From: Dromaius novaehollandiae
Taxonomy: Eukaryota > Chordata > Aves > Casuariiformes > Dromaiidae
DNA: 64,000 nucleotides
Reading direction: 5' to 3'
Assembly: GCF_036370855.1 (NCBI RefSeq)
Contig: NC_088103.1
Coordinates: 38,948,404 to 39,012,403, forward strand
Of this stretch, positions 22,855-37,800 are shown piece after piece (within the stretch, counting starts at the first letter, position 1; every line of letters begins with the position of its first letter). The position numbers were made by a program, and so were the translations under genes. The notes below the pieces were generated by a model. The model was not told the origin of the DNA and did not search any database. It saw nothing but the letters and a program-made list of their open reading frames with translations.

Positions 22855-25800
22855 TTGATCAGATGATGAAGGGTAAAACAAAAATGTCCAGCTAACCACA
22901 CTCCCCCCTCTACCATAAAGCGAAGAGAAAAGCATAAAAATTCATACTATATTCCATTCAAAACCATGTCCTTGGATGTAGTTGCGTACAGATGTCTCTT
23001 TTGGGCCCTGGTTCAGGCCTTCTCTGATCAGAGGGCTGGTCTCACTGTTCTTTCAATGGCAAACTCCTCTGATTGTGGCTACAAGACTTCTGGAGAATTG
23101 ATGGTCTTGTAGTAACACTGTACTACATTTTTGATTACAGTAAGTACTTGTATGAGCACAAATTAGCATAATTTAAGAACCTGATTTTGCAAGCCTTCCT
23201 AAGTTATAAGCATTATCAGAATTGGATTAGACTGAATAATGTTCCTTCTTCCCCCCCACCACCTTGTAATGACTCCTTGGCTTTCTTTGCTTTTGGAATA
23301 GTTGCTGGTTATATTACTGAAAAAATATGATACTACAAGGAATCCACCTGTAGACATTGGTGATCGGAGAAAGGAAGGAAATTCTACAGATATTTGAATG
23401 TTACTGATAAAAGAGTTTATAAATGCCAAATACTTTTTATAGACCTGACTGGGAGGGAGGAAGGGAGAGAAGTACATTCACTTTTTTTGTTGTCAAAATA
23501 TTTTCTAATACTGAAGTAAAATTAACTGGTATGGGTATAAACTGTAAGAATATTCTCCTTTCCCATTTGATTTCACTCCTCTCCTCAGAATGATGCAAAA
23601 GATGAAAATTTAGAACTTTTATTTGCATAAAGAAGTAGAAAGATCCCAGACGTTACTGTGGTTCCAAAATGCTACTGAGTAATTTTTGGGAAAGTAGTAA
23701 GGTTAACTTCTAAGGATTTCCATTAGATTAACAGTTCTCATTTAAAAGTATTGTATCGCAGCTTTCTACAACTGCATAGTTACTGCTGTGACCTTTTTTG
23801 CTTCGGTTAAGAAAAATCGTAAATGCTTCGTTCTATCATGGTGGCTGTGAGCAACAGACTCTGTAAATGGATATGTTCCAAAACTTAGTCCAGTGTTACT
23901 CAGATCTCCAAAGTTTAAAAAGATTATCACAGAATTCACAGGTTACTTTGGCTATAAGAAGGTTATGTTTATGCTTAATAATATTCGCTGAGTATGAAGT
24001 GAGATGAAGTATAATATTGATGTCATGTACATTGCTTCCTTCATTTGGTAGAGATTTTGCTAGTAAAACATAATTTAAAACCCTGAAAAAGTGTATAGTC
24101 TTTATTTTGCTCCTAGAAAGTATTGAAAAGTGACTTAATAAAAGAAGGCTCTTCATTCTCTTTCTGTTGGGTATGTAGGGGGAATGGAAAATTTGGGGCT
24201 GCTTCCATAATGTCTACATGTAGTAGAAGTGAGTAAATTTGCTTTTATCACACGAATAAAAACAGCTAAAGTCTGAGCCATAGATTTTTATCTCTGTGCT
24301 TGATTTCATGAAACTGAGAAAATAAGCAATTCAGAGAAGCTGATTGCATGATTGTATGCTTTTGATGGATTTAGGGTTGGTGCTATATATGCAATGTATA
24401 TAATTTAATTATAATACTTTGTCCTTATGCAACACCTTCATATTAGGATCTCAAGTGAAGTTATCCTTACTATGGAAAACCTGAACTCTTCATTGTCTTT
24501 ACAGGCCAAATACAGAAATTAGCTTAACATATGAAAAGGAGGGGCAAAAATCTGTGATTAATCCTTTCTTTAAAAAAAAGGGATTTCAAGCACTATTTGT
24601 CTTAGTTTTCGGTGCTATCAGTTTAGTTGAAATATAGAATACAGTATTGATTTCAGAAGCCTATACATTTTCTCACTATTTATCTAGAGTTAGATATTCC
24701 AGGATAACTGGACTTCCAGACTTCAGTGTTACATTTGTGACTTCTAGTTAATAGTGGAAAATAATTCATTTTCTAAAAAAGGATAATTGTGTTGGGGAAT
24801 CAAAAGACAAAGAGGCATGGTAAACACTTGAAAAAATAAAGTATCAGGTGAAACATTCATCCTACTCCTAATTCTTTTGAAAGTATTTTCTGCCTTTGTA
24901 TGTTGAGGTTCATGAATTAAAAACAATTTATGCCATATTAAATGTCAGCCGGTTGGGGAAGTAATGGTACTCAACCTCAGTAATTTTACTGATAATTTAT
25001 TTCTGAGTTTCAGTATTTTGTATACATAACTATATTCCTACTGAGATGTAATCATTTATTATTTGTTCAAGTCCTCTTTCATTCTGGAATGCAGTAAGTC
25101 ATGTTGTGAAATAACTGTGCTTCATTTTTACTTTTTTATTAAGTTCAGATGCAAATATGTTTCAATGCAAAACTTTACTTTTCCTTTCAGATGGTCTTGT
25201 TATTATTAGCGTCCATTCAGCGAAATTCCCAAATGAAAAAGTTCTGGATAACATTAGAAGTGCAGTTCTGAGGTATAATATTGCCCACCCAGTAGTAAAT
25301 GATGCAGATGCAACGCTTTGGCATGAACTAGAAGTGTCCTGCTGGCCAACTCTTGTCATTCTTGGGCCTCGTGGAAACATGCTGTTTTCACTTGTTGGAG
25401 AGGGACACAAAGAGAAGTTGTTTTTATTTACGTCTATAACGCTGAAGTTCTACAAAGAGAGAGGACAAATCAAAGATAACAAAATTGGAATAAAGCTATA
25501 CAGAGATTCCCTCCCACCTTCTCCCTTGCTATTTCCTGGCAAAGTGACAGTAGATAAATCAGGAGAAAGATTGGTAATAGCAGACACCGGACATCACAGG
25601 ATTTTGGTTACCCAGAAAAATGGACAAATTCTGCACACTATTGGAGGTAAGGTTATGCAAGTTTCTTACAGTAATTTTATTCTATGAGTGGAGTATATTC
25701 TCTGGGGCTACTAGTCTGATTCTTTTCTTAGAGCTTTTCTTAGGCTGACTCTTACAGCATCTAGCAGTTCATGTGTATTGGTAGGAAAAAATTTTCTAAA

Positions 25801-28800
25801 ATAACTTTTAGTGGATATTGGGGGGATATAATATAGTACCATCAGTAGGAGTGCTCTGTTAATGCAGCTGGTTGAGATGTCTAATTTTTTTTTCTTTGTT
25901 TTATTGACTAAGTTTGGTATTTTTTATGTCGTGTCCTACATGAAGCACAAATGACACGTTCTGTATTCTTATGCAGGAGTTGCAAATGGGTTTAGATTTA
26001 AGTGATGTACACCCACATACCTGCTAGTAGCAAGGCAGGGGAAGGAAAAGAGACAATAATGCTTCTCTTCTCAATAGAAAAAAATGTTAGTTTTTTTGGT
26101 TTTTTCTTTTTTTAATTACAAGCATCCCTCTGTAGGATCCCTGTCTGGTTTCTTATCAAAACTCAAGTGTAACATGTAAACAAGTTATCAAAATAGAGAA
26201 AAGTTAAGTATTTTATATTTACTTCTGTTACAAACCTTTTATTAGTAACATTTTGACTTTAAAAATCTAGTATCTCTTTGTTCTCATAAATTACTATCTG
26301 CTCTACAATGCAAATCAAGAAAATTCAGCTGAACTTGCCCACTTTTTGTATGACTTATTCTTTCATAAATTAAACATTCAGAATTGTTCCTTTTTTATCT
26401 AGTCAACTATCTGGTCAAACTGCACCAAGTAAATAGCTGTTAGAACAGTCCATTTACAAGCAGTCATTATAGACAGTTTTAGGAAAGGTTTGTATCTTCA
26501 AACCATTGAAAACAATGGTTCATTTATGTCTCAGAATCAAGACCGGTATGCGATGTGGGGTATATTACTTAATCTAGTATTGACTAATACCTGAGCCATG
26601 GTGGGAATAGTACAAGCTTTATGAAAATACCACTGGCACTGCTGTTTAAGCAAGGAGGAAAATCTCTCATTATTTGAAGTAATACTGCATTGAATAGACA
26701 GACTAATTATCCTAGTTAACCTGATAAAGGCATCAGTCTTAATGCCCTTCTGTAAGGAAATTACAAACAAAATTTCTTATGATGAAACTCAAGGAATTTG
26801 GTTTCCATTTGATCTGTGAGATGCAGTTTCTGTCAACAAGATACCTTTTTGTATTCTGGGATATTCATTAAATAGCAACTCAGAGGGAAGTGTCCTAACT
26901 TCTCAGTTGGACCCTTGTGCTTACCAAGGGGAACTAGTGGAATCTGCCACAGTAACACCCTTGCCCTTCCTGTTTATTAATGTCTAAACTGTCTTCTGAC
27001 AGCTAGGTATAGAAGTTGTATATTTTAGTGACTCAGTTAAATGATCCTGTGGCCAGAAAATAATATAATGCAGCCAATCATACAGTAATAAATGTGGGAA
27101 TGCACAAAGGTTAAAATTACTATATATGATGCAAATATAACTCGTGTATCTGAATGCCTTCTGTTGACACATACTGCTAATGCACGTTAAATGTTACTCC
27201 CTCTAAAATATGATGCTTATCTTCATACTGTTTTATTCAGGTCATGTTTCTTTTCTCTTTCTTGATTATGCTATGCAAAAGGCTGTCACTCCATCAGTCT
27301 CACTGTTCTTTCACCTAATTAGTTCCATGTCATCTCTTCGCTAATTGTTATTCATGAGAAAACACTGCTGAGTATTAGTTTCATTTGTAACTTACACCAA
27401 AGTGTAAATCATTGAAATGAAATTGAGTTTTGGAATTTAAAATCTTTGCTGCTGGCTTGCTTTGATGCAATCAGGAATAAAAAGACCGAGTTTCCTATTT
27501 TTGTCTTCCCTTGTTGCTGTTGTTTCCTAATGCAATGAAACAGGAACAGTTTAGACCCTTATTAAGACCTTTCTTTAGAGAATAAGCCAAAGATACAGGG
27601 AACTTAGGTAGAAAGAGTGAAAAACATAATAGCACCTGATTATTGTCATTGTTGTCACACAGCACAGCGACTAAAATGAGACTACACAAATTATTAATAA
27701 CTTAATCTGTACAAGGTGCTATGAAAGCATCTTTTAGAATATGTAATTATCTTACAGATTTAAATATATGCACTTTGATTATTTTTAAGTTCCTTTTTCT
27801 AAAGTGACTTTCGAATTTGCTTTGTTTCATTGGTAGGTCCAAACAGTGGAAGAAAAGATGGAAGATTTTCAGAGGCAGCTTTCAACTCACCTCAAGGGAT
27901 CGCTATAAAAAATAATGTTATTTACGTAGCTGATACAGAAAATCATCTAATTAGAAAGGTAAATTTTTCATAAGACAATTTAAAATTTGATCTATTACAC
28001 CTTATCCTACCTACACAGATGAAAATTTACACCAAATGAATTATTTTACAAATACCTTCTGTATCAAGAAGGAAGTTTGGCCTAATATCCTATAAATAAA
28101 TGCTGTAGTGCAGTTTGTTTTTTAAAGGGCTAAATACACATTTATACATCCTTTCAAATGGAGATGATGTGCACTACTTGTTCTAACATAGCTAGGTTTG
28201 TTTTGGGGGTTTGTTTTTTTTTTCCCCTAGTGTTTCTTGCTTTCCTGTTGTGAGAAACATCTTTTCTTAGTTTTGGAAGCAGAAGCTGTTTTTGCTTCAC
28301 TTCCAAAACTGTCAAATTCTTATCTAAAATTATTCTTCTGTTATGGTTCAATGGATTTCTACACCTTTGTTACTTAGCTGTTGGGGTCTACAAATAACAG
28401 GTAACTGGTTTAATTTGAGAATTGTCTGCATGTGGATGTTTTGGATTAAACACAAGGTTTTAGCACATGGGAACGTCAATATAAATTGTAGTTGGATCTT
28501 AAATTTGATTACCTCAAATTTAGAATAATTAGAAGTTAAATTTGCTGGAGCAATAAAGTATTAGCTTATTATTAAAAGTAGTTTATGCATGTCCAGAACA
28601 TCTTGTACCTAGATCCTAACCAGTATTTGGGTGTCTGATTCATTCATCAGAGGAGATACATACTTACTTAATTTGGGGTGCCTTTGTACTGTTATATTGG
28701 CTAATTTTGTGTCTCACTTCAAAGCACTAGTCTACAAACTGTCCCCGCTGTTTACATTCTAGTTTGCTCCCAAGCTTTATTCTGGAAAGGACCAACGTGG

Positions 28801-31800
28801 CCCTATTGCTAAGGAAGTATTGTTACAAAAAAAAGAAAAAACAATAGTTTGCTCCAGAGTCCTTATCTCACTAATATTCATTATTGTAGTCTGGAGGCCA
28901 CAGATAATTAAGTGGTTTGGGTAACAAAGATAGTACAGGGACAGCTGAAGATTTGGGTCATACTGCTTCAGCATTTTTCATGGTTTATAAACATGACATC
29001 AGGATATCCCAGGATTAAAGAATTAAGGTAATAAAACAGCTACAGGAACATGCTTTCAACTGCTTATGCAAGACACAGGCTATGTGAAAGGGAGGCATTT
29101 ATTGCTACAAAAGTTAGAAGATGCTGTGCATGCAAGACTCTACTTTTTTACGTAACCGTCACAATAAATTCATGAGAATTTTTATTATTAGAAGTGACTT
29201 AGAAAATACACAAAAAGGGAGGGAAAGAGAAAAGCATTTAGGTGGCAGAAAGAAAATAAAAATATTTTTTCCTCCAGGGCATGAATTATTTGTAAGTCTT
29301 GCTAGTGAAATAAACTGCAAAAATTATTTGCTTTGTATAGAGTACTGTTACAGTATTTGAGTTTTTATTATATAGTCCATTAAAACTGGTTTAAATGAAA
29401 CATCCACATCTATTGTCCATCTGAACACCTCTCTAGAAAATTTTTATACTTTTTTCCAAAAGTTCAATCTAACTTTGACAGATTAGTGTTCATTTTTGTG
29501 CAGTTGGAAGAGAAATGCAAGCATTCTCTTTTTTTCTCCTATGTAAAGAAATACTTGAAATTTGTTGGGATTTGGTTTCTCTTTGTCAGCAAAGATCCTC
29601 TGTTTTTGACATTTAGCTCAGATTATCTGTATTGACTCAGCTTGCTGTTGTACACTGAATTTATATAATTTTGTTTCATACAGATTGACCTAGAATTAGA
29701 GATGGTGAGCACTGTAGCAGGTGTTGGGATACGAGGCATTGACAAGGAAGGTGGAGCAAAAGGAGAAGAACAGCCCATCAGCTCTCCGTGGGATGTGGTC
29801 TTCGGAAATTTGAGTATTGTATCAGTTGAGATTTTAACTCCTTTTATTTACACATGCATGAGTATTCACTATACATTTTTGTTTTTTGGTAATCTGAGAT
29901 ATGAAAAAGTAAAGATTTATTTTACTGTACAACTGAGTTTAAAAAACAGTGGTTTCTTCAGCAAAAATATCACAGTTATTAACTGAGATCAAGTTTCTGT
30001 TTTGGGTCCTGAAAAAATGTGGACCTCTATTATCTGAGACAAAGGCAAATTTTTTGAGGCAAGTTATATGATTACTGTATCTAAATAGAAAATGAAATTG
30101 TGATTGCTGTTGCTAGGTTAATGCTTTATGCCAGCATCACTGAAGAAGCATACGTGTTTTATAGGACGTGGACATTGTCTAAAAGTTCCTTTTCTTGACT
30201 CCACAGACGTGTCTGACCATTTGTAAATGCTGGAGTTTGTGACCTATATTTATTACTGTTCAGGTGACATAAAATCATTAGACTGAAGATTATAGTAGAT
30301 TCAGACTGATAGCAGAGGAATATCTCAGGAAAAACCTTGCAAGCATCAGGGATAAAAATGAAATCTTTGCATAACAGGAAAGATGCAAGTATCAGCTTCC
30401 AAGGATTTAATAAGCTTTTTCTTTCTTGATCCACCTAACACATACCTGAGCTTGACATCACATAGCTGTGATGCTGTTACTAGCTGTGAGTTAGTATTCT
30501 ACTTTCTCATTTAGTTTTCATTTCAATATAATTTAAGAGTTGAAACTGCAAATTTCTTAACAATGAGCAATCAATGTTTAAATGTGGCATAAAATTGTGG
30601 AGCCAGCATTTTTGGTGTAAAATTTGACTGCTAACATTGGGTTTTTTTGAATCTGTAGATGAAAGGGTGAGGAAGAGCATAACAATTGTAGCATGATTTA
30701 CGTTTGTTATCTTTAAATTAGAAGTGCTTTGCAAGAATAGTAATTAGAACATTTTAATGACCTGAAAGCATGCTATAATCTTGGGTAAATTACCCAGGAG
30801 AAAAAAACCTCAAATTTAGTTTAAGGGAACATAAAGCTTTTTCATAAATGCAGATCGTTGGAAGTCTTCTGGTGTAAATATGTTCTTAGTATAGACAATG
30901 TACTTTGACTACTAAAACAAGCAACAGGCACCAATTTTTAGAATTAACATTTTTACAAGTGTCACTTCTACAAAAAAAGCCGAGCACTATGTTGAAAGGC
31001 TCTGCCAATGACCCTTACACATTGTCTGTGTTAAGGATATTGTATGAGGTAAGAGGAATACCTGACAGAGAGTCTCGCCAGATGTGGGTTGCTGTAAATG
31101 AGTTGCTGCGTGAGTTCTTCCTAAAATTTTCCAACCTAATTGTGCTGATGTGGTCCAGTAGATTGTTTTGTGGTCGGATGCTATGATTTTCATGCTATCC
31201 TGAACTGGCAAGCTGATCTCTGTGGGATGTTGTGGCAAAGCTGTTTCACAGATCAGCAAGGAAGGAGACTAACAACTCACCATAGGTATTGCCCCAGTGC
31301 TTCAGAAACTTAAGCCAATTAGCAGAGCTATTCAAAATACTTATTTACTTATTATTTTACTTACTGTTTTTCATGATGCTTCATTCTGCTTCTGCCAACA
31401 GCTGAATTTCTGTTGATATTTTTTATTTCTGAGCGCTCTGCTTGTTAAATGAAATGTTAATTGATATGATTGTTACGAACATGAACATAGTCATCACTCA
31501 ATTAGTCACCTGTAGAGAATTAGTCACCTGTACTGTGTAACATTGACTGCTGAGTTTTTATCACTGTTTCTATGAAAATCAGATCTTCTAAATGCACTCT
31601 GTTTGGAGCAGTGTAGATTTTTTTCATACTCAGTTAGATCCTATCTGTTAGTTGTCTGTTTAGATCTCTATCAAAATACAATATAACCTGTATCAATTTA
31701 ATTTTCTTCTTTGAGAGGTTAATAGGCCAAATATATACAACTTTTTTAGTTTTTAATTTATTTTTAAAGACTTTTGATACCATTTTGTGTGAGCAAAATA

Positions 31801-34800
31801 AGCTAGGGAAAAAGACTTGATGAAATTACTACAATACTGACATAAAATTTTTTAGAGAACTGTGACCAGAGAGACTTCAAAACAGAGGAGTATATTGAGT
31901 ACAGTGCTGGCGGGAGTCTGTTCCTGATCCCGGTAACACCCAAGTGGAAAGGATAGCCAGTTAAATGATGAAAAGATCAAAGTGACTTAGATTCCCTGGA
32001 AATATGGCCTGGAAAAATTTCGTGTTATTTAGTAGGAAGAAGTACTAGGTTCTCCACATACAAAGGAATGATCAAATGTATAGAAAACTGCCACAGCGTG
32101 AAAAAGAGTAATCTTGTTTTCCAGGTCACTGGTGGGTGGGACAAGAACTGGCATGAAAAGAAAAAAAGAAAAAATAAAATTGGTAAAATTTCCTGACTGA
32201 CAAAATTACAGAGTCTTCTCTTTACAGGCACTGAAAAATGGGTTAGACAATCTTTTAGGAATGGGCTGAATGTATTTAGTTTCTCCCTGGAGAAGAATAG
32301 TGAACTAGATCACTTCTTGGAGGCTCTTTCAGTCATTATTATTATTCTTTGGCAGACTTGCACTGTTTCATCCTCTCCTTGGAGTACATGGTTGTTTGTC
32401 CCTAAAAGATGTTTCTTCTTCTCCTTCTCTCTGACTGTTACCCAGGAGCAATATATACCCTGGTTAGATACCCTGGAGTAGTGTGTTGGGGAGCTGGGTT
32501 TTAGTCATTTCAAGATTAATTCAATTTTGAAAAGAAAATACTTCATGTGTGAAATCAGTCAGCTGTTTTTAACGTTGGAGAAAATATAAAAATCCATTTA
32601 AAAAAGTTTGCATATAATGGGACAAAGTTATATGAATTATGAAGATTACTTATAAAAATATCCTCTTAGCACTGCCGTCTTCTCCCATTGTCTTTTCCTT
32701 TTGTAGAGAAAATGTGGGAAAGTTGGCATAAAGCACAAAAAAAGACTTTTTGACTGTACCGTCCTAGGGTAGAGTACCCCAGTGCTGCTTACTTTAGGAT
32801 AGCTTCCTTCTGTGTTCCCTGAGACTGAAAATCTCCTGCAGAGAACTGCCTCAGTTCCTCCCCCTCACGGTCTTTCTAAGGCTTGTATTGTCAAAGCTTC
32901 ATCAGTTCAGTCACGGCTGTTCTTCTCAGTGCAGCCTTCTTGAATCCTTACACGTGGCAGTATGATGTCACATTTGTTTTAATAGATTTATGGGTGTTTT
33001 CTTTCTGTAAACATTACATGAAAATTAAGTGACATCACAAATGGTGAACTTCAAATGGAGTGCTTATGGTCAAATTCAGCGTAACAGTCTATATAATCTG
33101 AGTTTTAGGGAGTCATTCTGGGGGATTTAGCATGCCGACCTAAAATGAAATTTGTCAAAATATACCCAGCAACAGTGAGCCACTGGCAAAAGCACTTACA
33201 TGTTCTTGGTGGCTGTGCAGAATTTTGGCAGTGCCAGTTTATAGATTGTAAGATAAGTGTTTTTTAGAGGACCAGGACTCCAGGAGGCACTTAAATCACC
33301 AATTTCAAGGACCTGTTGGAGGAATCAAAGGAGGTTTGGGCAGGTGGGTGAATGGTGCTTACTGAGCTGTTGTCTCAAGATACAGCGCACAGCAAGAATG
33401 TGCATGAGGAACCAGGACTGTGTGTTGTAGCCTGCAATGCCTTTTACTTTCAGCATAGATACAGTCATGAGCTGCAGGTTTTTGGTTTTTTGCTTTTTTG
33501 TTTTTTTAAGTTTTGTGTTAGGTATCAAAATAGTTTATCACCATTGCAGTAGAGTTTGTCAAAGTTCTGTTGTTACTGCAAATTGCTTGAGCCTCGTAGG
33601 CTCTTCTGTTACTCTCTGGTATGTCATAGCATACATACATTATTCAGCAAATGTGTAGGAAACAGCTCTGTAGGAAGTCTTCATTGTCCTGGCCAAACAG
33701 ATAAGAGTTCTGTTCCTGGGCAGAGACCCAGCCTTCAGCTGGTTATTCTCAGCGTGCTGTCCTACCACAAGTAGATACACTGCTGCTGTTAGCATACTAA
33801 AAAATAGTATGTTAATGTCTACTAATGAATTTGGATGGATGAAGTAATTGATCTGTGTTTCAGAAGTTACTTTTGTTTGCGTACACACAGTGGTGCCCAT
33901 TTGCAGTATCCTTTTTTACATATGCTTATTTGTATCTCTGTGTAAGTTCTAGGAGGTTACATACACTTCAGAAAGTTTGTTACTGTATATTTATGATTTT
34001 GACTTTTGTGTTAACTGGCATGGCATATAGGAAATGAAATAGATTCATAGTTTTCCATTTTCCTTAGATCTACATACCTTAAGCAGTGCACAAGAGGATT
34101 TTTTTTTTCCAAATATAGATCTACCGATTTCTTACTCCTTAAACAAGTGATGCTTCCGTGAGCCTCCTTTTAATGCCCAAAGCCATGCTATCCAGGACAT
34201 GAAAGGCAGAAGGGAAAAAAGCTTAAAAGTTTAAGCTCTTTCTGTGCTATGCAATATACTTATAGTATTAAACAGCTTATGCTGACCTTTTTCAAAATCT
34301 TAAAGGGTAAAGTTACCTCTTAAAAGATAAACTTCTTTTCCTTATCAATCATATCTCTTAAAACATTACTCCTCCACATACAGTTTAGAATATGTATTGG
34401 TCAATTAAAAGACTTCACTGTTTTCATTTGTTTATTTTAATGTATAGATTGTTGTGGAATGAAACAAACTTAAATCATGGTCTAAAAGATGCCATTTAAA
34501 GAACCAAGAAATGTCCTTGCTAATCTTAGAACACTATATTCACAAGTCATTATTGCTTTGAGATGGTTGGTTTCAAAGATATGAAGTAAATATACAGTTT
34601 AGCTGTTGGATTCCAGAGGACATCAGGTCTGATCCAAACCTACAGAAGTCATCAGATCTCTTCCTGACATCTGGCTTGAAGATTCAGGAAGGTTATTTTA
34701 TACCATCAGTAGAGAATAAATCACTTGGAGTTTCGAGGTGTAGTTTTGTGAAATTGTTTAAGTGAATGATATTTTTATGTTAATTTGGCTCCAAGTATAG

Positions 34801-37800
34801 TAAGAATCGGACTTCTCAATTTCTTATGCAGTTCAGCACTGTGGTATCTGATCTTAGTGTGATCACATTGAAAATATTTCTAAGAATTCGTATTCATAAG
34901 GACAAAGTTTTCAGATAATCAGACAAGCAAAACCAGGACCTGAAAGGATGTGATGACATCTTTATCAAAAATGTATCCATTAGTAGACAGTTTTGTGATT
35001 GGAATTTGCTTTGTATACATTTGAAAGATAAAAATATTGAGAAAAATGTTAATGAGGGAGCAGATCACTTCATTCTTAGAACAGATATTACCAAGTATCT
35101 CAGCATAATTTTAACCAAGCCTCATAGTATTTACATGAGGTAGTAAGCTTTGTTTCCCTATTTTGTACAGATGTTGAGGACTGAGGCAACGAGGCTAAGT
35201 GACTGTGAAATACCATTTAAAAGAAAGTTGACACAATTGTCTCCCTTTAAGGTAGAGGAATTAATGGAGACAAATCACAGTGTAGGATTTAGGCAGACAA
35301 TATTCTTCTTTGTCATATTTTTAGTTACTTTAGTTATGGCCACTGAACTTTTGTTTTACCCTCCTTTAAAATTCTTGAGTGAACTCCATGGATTAAATTC
35401 TGACTTTGTTGAAGTTGATACTGAAATTTTCATTAACATAAATTGTATAGGAAATGCATAATATAGGGCCAGCAGTTTAAAAATACATTATTAAATTACT
35501 GTGGGTGGAGGTGTGTGTGGTTTGGTTCTTTTTTTTTTTTTTTTTTTTTTTTTGAGCTTTCTCTGTTGTCCGGTTCTATTTTTATTCAGTGGGTGTTGAA
35601 AGCAAGTGATACTTAAATGCACAGTTGATCTAAGTGCAAAATGTTCCTGATAGCTGCATTCTTGCTGGAAGGAGCACAACGATGACCTGTGCATGGTGAC
35701 ATAACTGTGTGGTTTAGAGTCCAAGATCTTCCAAAATCCAGTCTTAAATTGTGTGATTGTAAGCTATTTATAGAAATTCACAAGTACAGTGTTGGCTGTG
35801 CTTTCAAGAAGTGAGTTGGAAATTTGTGCTTCAATGTAGGTTTTACGTTGATATTATTTAAATGAAAGTGCAGTAGCTATCATGCTGGTACAATCTTTAT
35901 AACCTTTAAAAAGCAGAAGTATGTATGATTTCTTCCATGTTTCTGCTAGAGGATTATTTAGAACTGCATTCCAGGAAAGATTTTTTTTTTCTGAATTTTT
36001 CATAGTGATTCTTCCATAATTTTACCAAAAAAAGCAATAACCAATTAACTACCTGGGTGAGCTCGGAGTGTATCTGAACTATCTGATCTTGAAAGTATGC
36101 TATCTACGTGTCTTTTTCCTTCTGGTCTTGTCTCATTCTGGCGTTGATGCTTTCGCCTTCATTGTCTTGTGAAAGGAATTTCCCCTGGTAATAGCTGAAA
36201 ATAAGAGCTGCTTTTGAGATCATCAGGGATTAATTTTGAATCATGTTTCCTTACAACTCAAAATTTGAATTACTCTAAATAGATGTTGCTTGTAATACGA
36301 CTGTGTGAGGTACAGGTGTAGACTCATTTGGAATGCAGACCACATCTTTTCAGCAGTTTCCTGTGCAAAGTACAAACACAGAGACCCCATTCAGCTTTGG
36401 GCTGTAGCTGCTCTCATGGAAGTCCAGTTTCTCAGAAAATAATGGTTAAGATATCGCTGGTATTTAACAGCATTGTCTGTCCTTCTCTTGTTGAATTAAA
36501 TCCTAAATTTGCCTGTAAATGAAATTACTTTTTCTTTAAAATACTCCAAATTTCAAGAAAAAATATTTTCATAATTTAACGTAGGGCTAAAGTTAAGCAA
36601 AAGACTTATATATGAACTCTCTAAGGAGACTAGGTCTTTTGAGAAACCTGACATTAAAAAATTGCAGTGAAGGACTACAGTGAAGAGAGTATTACACAGG
36701 AATGGTTTGGGAGGACTTCTGAAGTGCACAGTTTTCCTGTATATATTGTCTGAGTGGGTCAAACAGTCAGCTTCCTACTGAATTCCAAAGAGGGGCTCCT
36801 CGATGTAGCAGAAGTTTTCACGTGTGCTAAAGTAATTTGTGTATCGGTTCTGTGATCTCTAAACAGCTTTTATACCTGCTCCTAAACTGGTGTTCTTTTG
36901 GGGGATTTGTGCTTTCTGTCTCACTGAAGTGACTCTCCAGTCATTCTGTTAGATTCAGATTTAATTTATTGAACTTGAGCTGACTGAAGTGAAGGCAAGA
37001 CTGATATTCATATGTGTGCATACACAGCATACATGTCTGTAAGCAGGATGCCCTGATACATGAAAATCATTCCCTTTTTACCTTTTGTGTGTTGGCAGAT
37101 GAGTGTACCAACGTACTACTTTCTTTTTAGATAAAATTAGTAGATGGGCAAAATATTTTCAATTACAGTCTGTTTAGAAAATGTCAATGCTGTCATCCAC
37201 AAAATGTGACTTTGATTCCCAGACTTTTAATTCCTGGGTTGGAAGTAAGCATGCAGTCCTCGGATAGGGAAGCTGGAAGTGTTCAGTATTCCTGGGAGTG
37301 GAATCTCTGCAGGTAGATATTGCTGTTGACTGCTACTAAAGAAAGTCTTTTCTCATTCTTTATATTAAAAAAGGAAAGGGTATGGCATCCCGCAACCACT
37401 TACCTGTGTGTTCAAATTGACTAACAGTGCCTTAGAAAGGTCAGCATTACTACTGACATGTTTAAAATTGAGTATGTATGTGAACAGGACTGAATTGTTA
37501 GAAGCATGGATGTGTAGCAGAGGCAGATTCAGGAACTTGAAAAGCATGGAAGTAAAGTACAGTATAATGCTGCCATATGGAACAATATTGCATCCAGCAC
37601 TCTAGTTCATTATTAGTGAATCTTTATAACACAAGTGTATCGCATTTGCAAGCCATACTTTGCTTTGATACAGACAGCCCTAAAGATAACAAAGTACATA
37701 TCCTAATAAGGAGAAACTACACTGGATTTTAAAAACAGCTTGAGATAGGTTGGAATGTGGTGCTTAATTGAATAAATGTAAAAGAATTACTTTGTTCTTT

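Noticed and set aside
30905..31259. Overlapping ORFs of about 90 codons on both strands in intron 5
   Set aside because: No recognised family, no good splice signals, and length compatible with chance.
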